A stretch of DNA of 64,000 nt from Bimastos eiseni (lineage: Eukaryota; Annelida; Clitellata; Crassiclitellata; Lumbricidae), in the NCBI GenBank assembly GCA_959347315.1, contig OY365807.1:36007072-36071071 (forward strand). The letters are read 5' to 3'. Under the pieces are notes generated by a model. That model was not told the DNA's origin and ran no database searches. It was given only the letters and a program-made list of their open reading frames with translations. Every line of letters begins with the position of its first letter. The first letter of the stretch is position 1. Below, piece by piece: positions 37,568 through 49,242 of the stretch. A program made the translations under genes and the position numbers.

Positions 37568-38365
37568 CTGACTAAGAACGACAACATTGTCATTGTCAGT
37601 GTTTTAATTGAATTTCTCCACATATAAATGAAGAAATTCCTTTCGCAGCAAGAACAGAATTTAATCTCAGACGTAAAATCCAACTCCGGCGATTCCTATT
37701 CTGTGACTCGATCGTCGCTAAAGTTTGCTGACACCAAAGCCCTTCGTCGGTCTTCGATAGCATATGCAAGAATGACACCTTATAGAGTTATTAATTATTG
37801 TTTGTCTGTGATTGAGAATCTTATGGCACTTAAAGATCGCACGGTTTCAGTGTTCACTTTTGAACTCTGTATGGAAGGTATTATTAAATTAAAGTTGTAT
37901 TGCATCATTGTATGTTACCTCAATGCGATCCAGATTACGATGAGCCTGACGAACAGCCAGATCAGCAACGGGGTTCAGCTTCTGAACATAATCGTGATGA
38001 TGAGTCACCACTGGCTGCTGACTCTACAATAAAGATTCCCACCCCCTTCAACATGTGTTTACGGGATGCGACTGAATGGTTTTATCGCCATATACTAGCA
38101 GTAGATATGCGAAATGCGAACAAGAGTAGTAGGGAAAACGTTGCTTAAAGTTGGTGGTTAGAAGAATTTCAACCACATAAACGCCAAACAACAAGTCTGT
38201 TAAGACAATTGCTCATCTCTTCAGGTCATACAAATAGGGCTTACGCATGCTGAAATCCCGGCCCAATAGGGAGAGAAACTCATGGCCCCTAAGTTACATA
38301 AACATATATACATGTATACATTATATATGTATATATATATAATAGTTAAGGAATGAATGGGCGAC

Positions 38366-38758
38366 CTGTTGGTGGAGCTCATAGATGGCTGGTGTCTGAT
38401 GATGATCAGCTGCCAGTAGAATCGGTCGATAGAGATGGTCGTAGGCGAGTCCATCGTCGTACAGCACCGAATGCCTCGTCAAGATCGGATGATGAGAGGT
38501 CAAGGTCACGGACTGCGGCGGAACGCTGGTCGCCCTTCCGTACTTGGAGAGGCGGTTGGTGATGGGAGCGAGCAGCTTCACCTCGTAGTCGACGTCTGCA
38601 TCGGTGGAGGAGTCGTCGACCAGCGGCAGAGGTGGAGGGCGAAGGACGGAGCTGACGGCGATCGACCTCCTACGAGTGGTCAGAGGATAGGCCGAAGGAT
38701 GGCCATGGTGGGTCTTCTTGATCGCCTTCACATACGGCTGATTGATCGACGAGTTACC
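38366..38758 (-). CDS. Unrecognised Ser/Thr/Pro/Tyr-rich protein, exon 3
   Basis: Minus strand, acceptor ATACTGTTACAG, 393 nt, phase 0 in and out; the donor CAG|GTCGCC is weak. The product runs GNSSINQPYVKAIKKTHHGH, RRRSIAVSSVLRPPPLPLVD, DYEVKLLAPITNRLSKYGRA and ends YELHQQ. The 131 codons are clean and GC-richer than the flanks, which supports coding. No domain is recognised. Confidence 0.6.
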
Positions 38759-39361
38759 CTGTAACAGTATCAACGCCAGTCCTTTATTGCACTACGAATA
38801 TTAAAACAACGCACCTACAAAGTGCATGGGGTCAAACCCGGTGGTGACCTTCACCGACAAATGAACTAGCATGACGACTCTAACCCCATATATATATACA
38901 TATATATATATGGATGTGATCGAAAGGAAATCCATGATGGAAACAGTAGCCCTCATCCGAAGTGAAGCCTCGGACTGAAATCATCCAGACAGAGGGAAGA
39001 GACCCTAAACAGACAGACTAGAAGCTCAGACAGGTGATTACACCTTATTTATATATGTAGGTCTACACATGTATAAGCGCCTCTGGATTGATATCTTGAG
39101 AGGGCGCAACATAATCAAGTCTCTGGTTGATTGGTTGATTTGATTGATAAATATTACAATGTGTATAATTATTTGCATTGGTATTTATACAGCTCATTTC
39201 TATTAAATCCTCGATGATCTCATGGAATATTACAATAATTAAAAAACAAATATTTCTTATGCTCGATAACTTCAATCAGAGAAGCAGCGTAGTGCTAATA
39301 TAATTATACCAATCAAAAGCCAAACAACATTAGATGAACTTGTGGTTGAATCTATTCTCAC

Positions 39362-39507
39362 GATCAGAGAGTTGACGTCGCGCAGGAACTGCTGATCGTT
39401 CCGCTTAGATGCGGTCGACAAAGCATCTGTATTGTCAATGGCTGCTCTCGAAAACAGAAGACTGTTTTGCGTTGCAAAGTGAGTGTCGTCCGAAACCGGT
39501 GGTTCTC
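39362..39507 (-). CDS. Unrecognised Ser/Thr/Pro/Tyr-rich protein, exon 2
   Basis: Minus strand, acceptor GATTCATTAG, donor ATC|GTGAGA, 146 nt with two leading bases and a phase-0 end that fits exon 3. It encodes EPPVSDDTHFATQNSLLFSR...NDQQFLRDVNSLI. If not spliced at GTGAGA the frame runs on to a hydrophobic C-terminus and a stop at 39272; the splice reading is preferred because phases agree. Confidence 0.5.
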
Positions 39508-39519
39508 CTAATGAATCAT

Positions 39520-39775
39520 CAACATCATAATCATCATCGTCATCATCAAGTAAGACAATAGCAAACATAAAGACCACAACAGCAACAACAACAATGACTG
39601 CGATGACAGCGTTAATATTAATGAGAAGAATGTTGACCGCAGTGGTGGTGGTGATAATCATGCTGCTGCTGCTGCTGATGATGATGATGGAAATGTCGAC
39701 TATTAAGATGATGCTGATAACGAAGATGATGCTGATGATAAAGATTTTGATGATGATCATGATGATTATAATTAG
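39520..39775. repeat. (ATC/ATG)n trinucleotide tracts
   Basis: Two trinucleotide-rich patches, about 39520-39550 and 39640-39770, within the intron upstream of exon 2. Confidence 0.8.
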
Positions 39776-40232
39776 CCAGTAAGATAAGCTGATAATAACC
39801 TATACCTAGAAACGAAGTTTGGTAAAAAAAAATGGATTGACTTATGCATTAAAAAGTATCAGACTAAGCTAACAGAAATGTTGAGACTTCTGAGTGACCG
39901 ATCTCATCGTCTTCGTTGTGTGGGTGGGGCATGTGACGCTTGTTAAAAATCTTGACCGCTAGGAATGGAACGCGCATTTCATATTTAAATGTTTCTGAGC
40001 GAAATGCGTACACATCTTTATAGCACATTTTCCTCTGTCACTGAGCTTCGTGGATGTAAAAAGGGAAGGTGGACTGATGCCAGGTTTAAAACATTGTGAT
40101 TCGTCGATTGCTGGTTCAATGACCTAAATAATGAAAATAAGACCACATGCGACGATCGATGATATTTATCAAAAATTAACCCGGTATGATAGTCGTTATT
40201 TGACCGAACTATCTGCGTCAACGGAAGACACA

Positions 40233-40770
40233 TGAGACTGAAGAAATACGAAACTGAAGAAATATGAAACTGTAGAAATAGGAAACTGAAGAAATAAGAA
40301 ACTGAAGAAATATGAAACTGTAGAAATAGGAAACTGAAGAAATAGGAAACTGAAGAAATATGAAACTGTAGAAATAGGAAACTGAAGAAATACGAAACTG
40401 AAGAAATACGAAACTGAAGAAATACGAAACTGAAGAAATATGAAACTGTAGAAATAGGAAACTGAAGAAATACGAAACTGAAGAAATATGAAACTGTAGA
40501 AATAGGAAACTGAAGAAATAGGAAACTGAAGAAATACCAAACTGAAGAAATACGAAACTGAAGAAATACGAAACTGAAGAAATACGAAACTGAAGAAATA
40601 CGAAACTGAAGAAATACGAAACTGAAGAAATAGGAAACTGAAGAAATAGGAAACTGAAGAAATAGGAAACTGAAGAAATAGGAAACTGAAGAAATAGGAA
40701 ACTGAAGAACTAGGTAACTGAAGAAATGGGAAACTGAAAAAAATAGGAAACTGAAGAAATATAAAATTGA
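40233..40770. repeat. 15-bp minisatellite, about 36 copies
   Basis: The unit is GAAACTGAAGAAATA with variants at one or two positions (GTAG for GAAG; TAC, TAG or TAT before the next unit). The variant pair TATGAAACTGTAGAAATAGG recurs several times, so multi-unit blocks have been duplicated. Confidence 0.95.
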
Positions 40771-41104
40771 AGAGCGAAACTAATGATTGAGCTTATAGGC
40801 GTTCAATGATATACATATGAAGCTATGTGATGGTAGGGTACGAACCAACAGGTACTGACGCAGCTCTTCTGTGTACTCTGAGCACTACCATCTTGGACGT
40901 ATCTCTACAAGTTCATTTCAGATGAACTAAGTTATCAGACTGGATATTATTGGCAACACACACCAAGCACTCATTTAGGAAGATTAATCACATCAATCAG
41001 TGTGGCATATATTAGCAATATTCATACAACAGCAGGCCTATCATTGATTAGCAATGAGCGTACAACAGTAGGCCTATCACTGACAACAAACTGACTGGCT
41101 AACA

Positions 41105-41195
41105 AATATCGAACTGCAGTTGCGGCGTCGAGGCGTGTGTGCACTTATCAGCCAAAAATGTTGGAAGAAGGACAATATCAAATTTCAGTTGCAAA
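41105..41195 (+). mobile_element. 5'-truncated copy of the tRNA-derived SINE
   Basis: GCGTCGAGGCGTGTGTGCACTT, then GCCAAAAATGTTGGAAGAAGG and CAATAT match the 3' half of the SINE at 7472-7710; the tRNA head is absent. Confidence 0.75.
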
Positions 41196-42748
41196 GAATT
41201 GATCATTGCTTAGCAACAGTAGCAGACCTTAGACCTAATTTGGGCACTGACAATAATAACGATAATAGCAGAATAATCGAAGTCATAGAACTCCAGAAGC
41301 ACAGTCAACATTAGAAATAACAAACACATACAAATAGACCTAAACAACAAACAACAAACAGATTTCATCAGCTGTGACAACTGTAGCTATCTTCTAACAT
41401 GAATTTTAAACAACCATCCCACAAATACTAAATAACTCAGACCATTAGGATAAAGATAAACTGGATGGCTCTTCAGATTTGATAAATAATTATTTTCTTG
41501 CAATTGAATTACAAGGAATAAAAATGGGATGGTGTCTGGCCAATCAAGGGCACGTCGATAGTTTTCCAGAATAATCCTTTCTCTTTTACGTTGATAAACT
41601 GCCGACCCCTACCGGTAGAAACTGATTTCACGAACTTTAAAAACAAAGCCACCAAACGATTCGAACTAAGACATGTACAAACGATTGCTATAGATCCAGT
41701 TGGTCAAAGTATTTCATTCCAATTTTACTTTTGTAAAATCTCGGCGTACCTCCGACTTTCCGCTGCCGAGCACTTCCGTATCCACAGCCGTGACCTTAGA
41801 ACGTCTGTTTACACGACTGCTACTAGCAGATATATAGTACCGGCGTCTGAACTGCTACTTAGCCTTATAAGCGAGGTACGCAGGAGCCGCATTTCATGGC
41901 GAGAGGCAGTGGGAGGAAGGGAAGGTGGCTGCATTCTAGAACGTCTACTCATACACTCCTCCCGACTGGAAGGAAAGAGCGGAGGATAGAAGGAGAAAGG
42001 CACGAGCGTTGGCGGGATACTGTGGCTAATTTTAGTATTCATCCCGTGATGTTTTCCAGGACTTTGACTGCTGCTGCTGTTAGATTCCAGGCAGCGACTG
42101 GTATGATGCCCATGGAAATCCGATGCATGCGTGCTACGTGGATCCTGAGTCTAATGAGGAACCACGTCCCACTGAGATGGACCGATCGTCTGCTGCTAAC
42201 ACATCACTTTAATATATTATGGGCTAGACATTGCGCACGTGGGACCATAGGGCCAGCGATGCTCTTACTCTCTGCTGCGATGGCAGGGCAAAGGAAAGCA
42301 ACGGAACGAAAAAATGAACATAAGGCTGAGAAAGTTGTTCTCTGAACGAAAAACACTCCTCATGTTAGGCGTTAGTGCAAAATCTTCACATGTACAGAGA
42401 TAGAAATAAATAAATGATTCATAAGGAGGCAGAGAGACAGAGAAGTAGAGGGTGAAGAAGATTGCGTACAGTTTGCAAGGAAAGAGGAGCAACACGAAAC
42501 CGAAAAAGCAGAATCATTGTCATCATTGACCCATATAGTATTATTGGTCGTAGACCGATTTAGTATTTGGGTTAGCAAAAAACTAAGTCACGAGAACTAC
42601 TTTATTCCTTGCAGGACCTGACTCCTTCTTCAAATGCTTTCTCTTTAGAATTACTTCACTAGTCGATCTCTTGGTCTTAGAGCCTTCACTGATCTCGACT
42701 CTTCCGTTTTTTCCAATGATGGATCACGCGTTTCGTAATAAAAATATC
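41196..42748. other. Unassigned DNA with open frames lacking motifs
   Basis: Plus-strand frames of 132 and 149 codons (41591-41989 and 41896-42345) overlap in different frames. Neither shows a recognisable domain. I leave them uncalled. Confidence 0.4.
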
Positions 42749-43211
42749 TAGAGTTGTATGGTCTCGAGACAGTGTCTCGGTCTCGAGACGTCTCGAGACA
42801 GTTATTTAGTGTCTCGGTCTCGGTCTCGGAAGCCTGCTGTCTCGGTCGCGATCTCGAGGTAGTGTCTCAAACTTTTAGAAACTGTCTTGAAGTGAAAGTC
42901 TTGTTCTGTCTCGAACAAGAGATCTCGATAAATTTCGCGTTAACTGTCTTAAAATCTTGCGGCAATATAAAAACTGTTCTCAGGAATTGGTACCATACAT
43001 GTATACATTATAAGTTTCAAATTGAAATTACGAATAAAACTTATTCCAGAAAACTGATACATTAGTATTAAACAGCATTTCATATAGGATCTCTTGTATT
43101 TTACTGTCTCGTACTGTCTTGTACTGTCTTGAGCCTAATGTCTCGGTCTCGGTCTTGGTACCTCACTGTCTCGGTCTCGTCTTGAAGTTTCAAGTCTTGC
43201 ATACAACACTG
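42749..43211. mobile_element. hAT-like MITE with GTCTCG-rich ends
   Basis: The left end TAGAGTTGTATGGTCTCGAG and the inverse of the right end CAGTGTTGTATGCAAGACTT share GTTGTATG and similar neighbours. Flanks AAAATATC and AAGCTATC agree at 6 of 8 bases, as an aged 8-bp duplication would. The interior has repeated TGTCTCGGTCTCG at both ends. No coding capacity. Confidence 0.65.
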
Positions 43212-43309
43212 AAGCTATCAGTGATAAACATAATTTCCCGATTAGCGCAGACAAATGAGACACATGCATAGCTGCTTTAATGTCCGTCTAATACTCTTAT
43301 AAGACTAAC

Positions 43310-43377
43310 CTTTAGCCGGCAGTTTGTCGATGTTTCGTTTTAGCTCTTGATCCTCGTTCCCTCCTGAACTGTTGCCT
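43310..43377 (-). CDS. Unrecognised Ser/Thr/Pro/Tyr-rich protein, candidate exon 1 of the visible chain
   Basis: Minus strand, acceptor AGTCTGCAG, donor AAAG|GTTAGT. It encodes GNSSGGNEDQELKRNIDKLP then AK and one base, which completes the first codon of exon 2 (39507). Another acceptor would lengthen it upstream. Support is splice sites and phase only; the exon would put about 3.8 kb of repeats and a hAT-like element near the intron. Confidence 0.4.
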
Positions 43378-44545
43378 CTGCAGACTGTACTCGACTGCTG
43401 CGGACGAAGGGGCCTACGTTCCTAGCGAGCCTGCGCTCCTTAGACCTACATGTATTCCATAAACAACGCACACATGTACATACCGCATACAGTCGCGTGT
43501 ATATATATATGCATATTATATATATATGTATATATATATGCATCTTATCTAATACAGCGGCTGTGTTTATCTGCCAGTTTGTGCATGCGGACGTCAGCTG
43601 CTGTTGCCTGCAACCATTTAAGATTTTGCCCCCATTACATTATGGGTAGGCATTCAAAGAAGCATTCCAACAAGCTTTAGAAAATACAGTCGGTAATCCT
43701 TCTATTGGCAGGTGGGCATGTTTCCATGCCTGCCCACAGGCCACATAGTCTGCTGTCATGTGCATAATTGAGGTGTGTGATTGACATATGCACTCCCTCA
43801 TCACCTTCCCAGTGGATTTATATATGCGTAATATATAGATTGACCGTCTCTAGTTTGGCAAGTGACAACTTGCTTCACTTACTCATCGAAATAAGCGTTC
43901 TATCGTATTGTTGTTGTTGGTCAGATTGCAAGTACTTCTGTATAGTTTCCAGGAAAAGGCGCTATATAGATGTACACTTAAGATTGTGTTTGCAGTCACA
44001 GGTAAAATGTTTAGAAACTTCTTCTGCTGAGCAATTATTATATAGGCATATCTATAAGACGAAAATCGCCTTTTTGTAAAAGAAGAATGGCCAAACCATA
44101 AAGAAGCCTTCATTAGATTGTCTTTTATGTGGCGCATACAAATGTTTACGACCAAAACTACAATTGATGGTTGAAATGTTTTTATATGGCGACCAATGTA
44201 TGAGGTCATCGACCCTGCTCTATTTCCAATGAATTGCTCTGGTGAGATCCGTAGCCACCGCGACCTCTTTTGAGTGAACGCCACGCTAGACAAAGTCACA
44301 TCGCACAGACTCCGTGATAGTCCGGGATTTAAAGCTCTGAAGATTTGCCACCTACGGGAAGCGAAAGGCCACAGTAGCTGAAAAAATGCAAGTTTATGAC
44401 ACTAAAACGCCTGCTGCGGTCTGCATGCTTCTATATAATAGTAACAGATCTGTTGGTCAGGCATCATGAGTGGATGAATGACGTACGTGTGGTACAATAA
44501 TTAGGCTAATTAGGAAGTCGCGGTTTTTTTATATAACTTTCTGAC
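43378..44545. other. Unassigned DNA
   Basis: Short TA runs near 43500-43545 and a GGCGCTATATAGATGT tail-like word near 43958. No gene recognised. Confidence 0.4.
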
Positions 44546-45316
44546 CAGGGATGTGGTCTCGAAACGGTCTCGAGACCGGAAAACTTCGGTCTTGGTCTTG
44601 GTCTCGAGTGCATCGGTCTTGGTCTTGGTCTCCGAACATCGGTCTCGGTCTCGGTCTTGGTCTCGAATGCGTCGGTCATGGTCTTGGTCTTAAAGAAACG
44701 GTCATGGGGTTGGCCTCCGTCTTAAATTTGCGTTCTTAGTCATTTGCAGTATCAGAGCAATTTTTTCGATATGTCGGTTATTTTGGATTATTAATGACAT
44801 AGGATGTTTAGGTCCTACGCGATTGTTATCGATTTATGGCGTGTTGACCCAACTAATAGATCTTTATATAGGCCTGCAATGGGCAGAAAAATGCAGTTGC
44901 AACGGAGTCAGCCATTTCAAAATTTGCTTTCACAAATTTCAAGGTTTAGGGACAACCTAATAATATTAGATTGTTCCAAAACCTTGAAATTTGAATATTG
45001 AATTTGAATATTATCATGTGGTCGGGGTCCGTGGTACAAGTACACCATGTAAACGGAACCTTAATCTACTTGTTGAGATGTCTTAAAATATTTGCCTCTC
45101 GCATACTGTAAGTCATTTATAGACTATAGTGTGATATACTCAGGCCGAAGTCAAGGGCTGAACCCGCAAAAGTTCAGAGTAGACGGGAAACCTGTTTTCC
45201 TGACCATTATTAAGATTAGTATTCTTCAGCAATAAAATTAATGTTTTAAGCGTGTTATTCCTCTCGATCTTGGTCTCGGTCCTGGTCTTGAGTTTTTGGT
45301 CTCGTGCCCAACACTG
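44546..45316. mobile_element. Second GTCTCG-rich hAT-like element (candidate)
   Basis: Starts CAGGGATGTGGTCTCGA and ends TCTCGTGCCCAACACTG, imperfect inverted repeats. The left 150 bases are dense in GGTCTTGGTCTCG words, and the right end repeats them. No matching 8-bp flanks were found, so the boundaries are less certain than for the copy at 42.7 kb. Confidence 0.5.
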
Positions 45317-48150
45317 ACTATGGCTAATATTTATAAACGCCGCGCGAAAGATTCGGAGAAGACGTCGCAATTACTCAGCTATATTCAAAAGGATAATTTG
45401 GGTACTATATAATAGGCCTGTATAATTATGGTTGGATGGAACTGGGTTGGACACAATTATTCCAATTTTGCAGTAATTGAGGGGTCACTATCAGATCAGG
45501 TGTAAACTATAATGAGTCTTACCGAATCCTATTTTGAACTTACACTTGCAAATATTCCGATTGCTCAGCCGATTGCTCAGCCAATTGATGTCAGATTGAT
45601 TGCAATGCTTCATCAAACTCGATATGCAATCGTATCGTTGTATTTAATTTCAATAAAACATTCGTTAATTGTAGATGCTTCAAAAATTAATCGGGTGAAA
45701 CTAATTAATCAAGGGCCTGAGTATTTTAATGTATGGGATTCGTTCTTTGTTCTGATTTTGTGATGAATGACGCTGACATTGAGCAATGTCATTATCGATA
45801 CTTTGCTTGTCATGTTGACAAAGATTATTGAATATTGTCCGTACTGTAATTCATAGACTGAAATACTGAATATTACTTGTAAATATAAAGTAGATACATT
45901 GATGTTAATGCAGATGTTCTGTATATATTGTGATAGAGGATTAGAGGTGAAACATTTATAAAATAGGTATTATAATTTCTTCATGGCCACCAGAAAAATG
46001 AATGTTTGGCCTTTGTGACAAGAGAACCAGTTATGTTTTATGTTTAAATGAAATGTGACCATCTAAAGAACCTCAATAGTAAAAAAATTAAGCAAATGAA
46101 AGCAGAAAAGAACCGACGCGGTCAAATAAGAGCCATCAGGCCAAAAAGAAGAAAGGCAAATGGCTAAAAGAATAATTATGCATGTGTTTATACAGGTAGG
46201 CCTACATAGATATGTATCAATATGAATGATACTAATGTCATGAAAGATCTACAACATACAATGCTCAAATATCGTCATCTCAGCAACCTGTCAGAAATGA
46301 AGTAATTGACAAGAAAACAAAAAGAAAGCGAATTACAAACGTAATATGAAATGAACAGAAATACATGTGGGCCTACATCAAAAACCTTAAAGACGTCAAC
46401 AACCTATGTTGCCAAAAGAGCTGATATCGTTAAACGTTTGAATGATAATAAAATAATCATAGGCCTGTGTGGGTCAGGAATTATTATATGAGCCTATAAC
46501 CTACTAGACAGTTTGGGCCATAGGCAATTTAACTAGGTCAGGTGCTGATGGACCCTGTTCATTGAATGCCCAGGTCTTTGCCTTCAACGCAATTATTTTT
46601 AATATTCTGAGAGCTTGAATTAGCGAAATGACCTGTGTTTACCAATGACGCCCTGGAATGACCACAGGCCCACTTGTTTATCTCTCTTTGGGTTTATCGG
46701 ATTTCAAAGAGATTGTCATAATCTGTCCACGTCTTTCGTCGTTCCACAACATGTGCTTAAATCCCATAAGCCACAAGTCCGAATCATTACATTGTGTTTT
46801 CTTGTCCTATACGATATAATAATAGCTTTGCTCATCGAACTTGGATAATCACGGCTAGAAGTAATCTGCCGAAAATGAAATAGACATAGAACAAGGCACA
46901 TCATGCAGGCCTACATTTTATGATCGATGTACTGTACAAGTTCGTAATCATGCAGGCCTATCTTCCCCGAAATTCTGAATTTCAATTCTCAAAATGTTGT
47001 TATAAGCCTACTCTTTCCGCAAATATTTCTTGAAAGCGCAAATTTATTTAACCGCTGTTAATCTCATTGACATATGCTTATTATATTGTTAATTGATAAT
47101 GAAGTCTACTCAAGTCATTTATATCATGTAATTATTGGAATATATCTCGTGCAATTAAATAACAGAAATAGTGTGACCAATTTGAGTTTATATTCTCATC
47201 TTGCATCTAAATATATATGAAGACACGATGATTGTTCATAATGTATAATGATCCTATAATAATTTTATATGAACATTTATCTGAATTTTGAATTTTGACC
47301 GTGCGCTATATTAAATGTCGCGACAGTTACCTACATACAACTTGGTCTTATCATAGAAGTTGTTTCATCGATGCCGAACTCTCGCCGCTCAGAAACAAAT
47401 GCATTTTCTCATATAATTATGTTCCGGCTGATTAATGACCGCCTGGGATTAATCAATCTTAAATTAATCCGCTTGGCTGAAGCAACGCCACAGACTGACG
47501 ACGCTTCTAATTATCTCGAGCAGAGGATCCGTCAGGTGGAGGTCCCCCACCGCCGTCGCTGTTACTTAGCGACGCGAGGGCTGGTCTGGACGACAAGGCT
47601 GTTCGTCGTTCAGTAACCTTCCGGTCGATCAAGTGAATGTCCGTTCTTATCTGGCGACGACGATGACGACGACGTGGCGTATAAATACACTGGGGAGACA
47701 CGAGCGATGCTCTCAAATGCACGTCTGGTTTATGCGGTGCAGCAACGCATGGTATTATAAAGGAATCGATTCTGCATCTACATCGTTCTTTAAGTCTTCA
47801 CTGAGTTATTGCGTATACCACGAGAGAGCAATAAGGCTACGCGTCATCGTCTATGCATTTCGTGAATTGAGAAACTTGGCAGGACACTTGGTCGACATAA
47901 TTATTATTTCCACGTGGAAACTGCTGTGCCATAGTAGATTGAAGATATCATAGGAATAGATATATATCATAGGAATAGATATATATATATATATATGAGC
48001 TTACCTGTTTGGCAGGCCTACTGATGTGCTTGAACTGCGTCCTACAGATTCAATTGACTGTCAGTGCGAATCAACACCGATGAACACTCCTCTCACAGTT
48101 GCCAACAGAATTCCTGTCATCTGTAGCGTGTCTCTGTTCCTCTTAAAGAA
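45317..48150. other. Unassigned intergenic DNA upstream of the GPCR
   Basis: No convincing gene. A minus-strand frame ending at about 47517 (ALSSRPALASLSNSDGGGG region) has coding-like composition but no clear splice context. ATATAT runs precede the receptor at about 47960-47997. Confidence 0.4.
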
Positions 48151-49242
48151 ATGGGTGCCAACATCATCGACGAGCTTCAGAAAGTTGACGAAAACATTCG
48201 ATTCGTCGTCTCATCGTTGAATCTTCCACAAAGGAACCAGAATCTGTCGTTTGTCGAACACAAGAATGTATCCCTCGTAATTCCCGAGGGAAGCCGTCAT
48301 CAGAATCGCGAAACGGACGAATTCCACGCTGTGTTCTATCGCGTTGTCGTACCATTTCTCTTCGGACTCATATCCATTCTCGGAACCGTTGCTAACGGTT
48401 TAGTTATACACGTAATTCTTTCGAGGTCAAGATTCAAGTCGGCCAGAAACGTCCTTCTTCTAAACCTCGCCATCGCCGACTTGTCTTTCCTCGTCCTTCT
48501 CCCTCCCTTCACCGTCCTACGACTGGTCAGTTCTCACTGGCCTTTTGGTGAACTCAGTTGCAAACTGTCAAATTACCTGGTGAACGTGGTATCTTACGTG
48601 ACTGCCTACACGCTCGTCATCATCGCTATCCTCCGCTACATGACCTTGGTGCACAGTAAACGCACGGCTCGTCTGCGGACCAGACGCAACGCTAGCATCG
48701 CCATAGCAACCATCTGGTGCGTCATGTTTACAGTGAACGCGCCGATACTTACGTCATACGTCGTCAAAGATGACGTCGACGGCTACCCTCGCTGCGAACA
48801 CGACAGCCTCGCAGCTGGCCAGCGAATCTTCGGCGTCTTCTTTGTGTTCGCCTACCTTTTGCCGCTCGCCATTGTCGTCGTCCTTAGCGTGTCCATGTTT
48901 CGCTACATCGCCGACCGCCATAGACCCCGCTTCTACGTGGCGGTCAAGTCGTCGACGAGGGTAAGACTGGCAGGCAGACTTCTACTGCTCGTTGCTGTTG
49001 CGTTTGCCGTCCTCTGGTTTCCAATGCACGTACATTTGCTCGTCGTCTATTTCGGAAAGACGCCGATGGGCCGCGCTCACGAAATGCTCAACTTACTAGG
49101 AAACTGGATGACCTACTTCAACTCATGCATCAATCCAGTTATCTACAATCACACGTCGAAAGATTTCCGAAAAGACTTACGAGAAACGCTCTATTGCAAA
49201 CAGAAACGACACGTCGAGAGCTTAGCAAGTCAATGTGTTTAG
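48151..49242 (+). CDS. Class A (rhodopsin-like) neuropeptide-type GPCR, single exon, no DRY aspartate
   Basis: 363 residues. The N-terminus (1-60) has two N-glycosylation sites (NLS at 31, NVS at 39). Seven hydrophobic segments carry family landmarks: GTVANGLVI in TM1, NLAIADL in TM2, W-P-F-G-x-L-x-C before TM3, a cysteine in ECL2 (YPRCEH), W and P in TM6 (LWFP), and NSCINPVIY in TM7, then helix 8 (KDFRKDL). The TM3 end reads ILRY instead of DRY: Arg and Tyr are kept, Asp is Leu. The overall style resembles galanin/allatostatin-type peptide receptors, but the subfamily is uncertain. The intronless frame is intact. The first ATG is used; an upstream 5' exon cannot be excluded. Confidence 0.9.
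   Translation: MGANIIDELQKVDENIRFVVSSLNLPQRNQNLSFVEHKNVSLVIPEGSRHQNRETDEFHAVFYRVVVPFLFGLISILGTVANGLVIHVILSRSRFKSARNVLLLNLAIADLSFLVLLPPFTVLRLVSSHWPFGELSCKLSNYLVNVVSYVTAYTLVIIAILRYMTLVHSKRTARLRTRRNASIAIATIWCVMFTVNAPILTSYVVKDDVDGYPRCEHDSLAAGQRIFGVFFVFAYLLPLAIVVVLSVSMFRYIADRHRPRFYVAVKSSTRVRLAGRLLLLVAVAFAVLWFPMHVHLLVVYFGKTPMGRAHEMLNLLGNWMTYFNSCINPVIYNHTSKDFRKDLRETLYCKQKRHVESLASQCV

Noticed and set aside
39272..39507. Tail-anchored protein end (hydrophobic C-terminus before a stop)
   Set aside because: A GTGAGA donor at 39361 lets the exon join the next one in phase, which explains the coding part better than the AT-rich hydrophobic run.
41591..42345. Two overlapping plus-strand frames of 132 and 149 codons
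   Set aside because: No domain, no splice context, overlapping in different frames.
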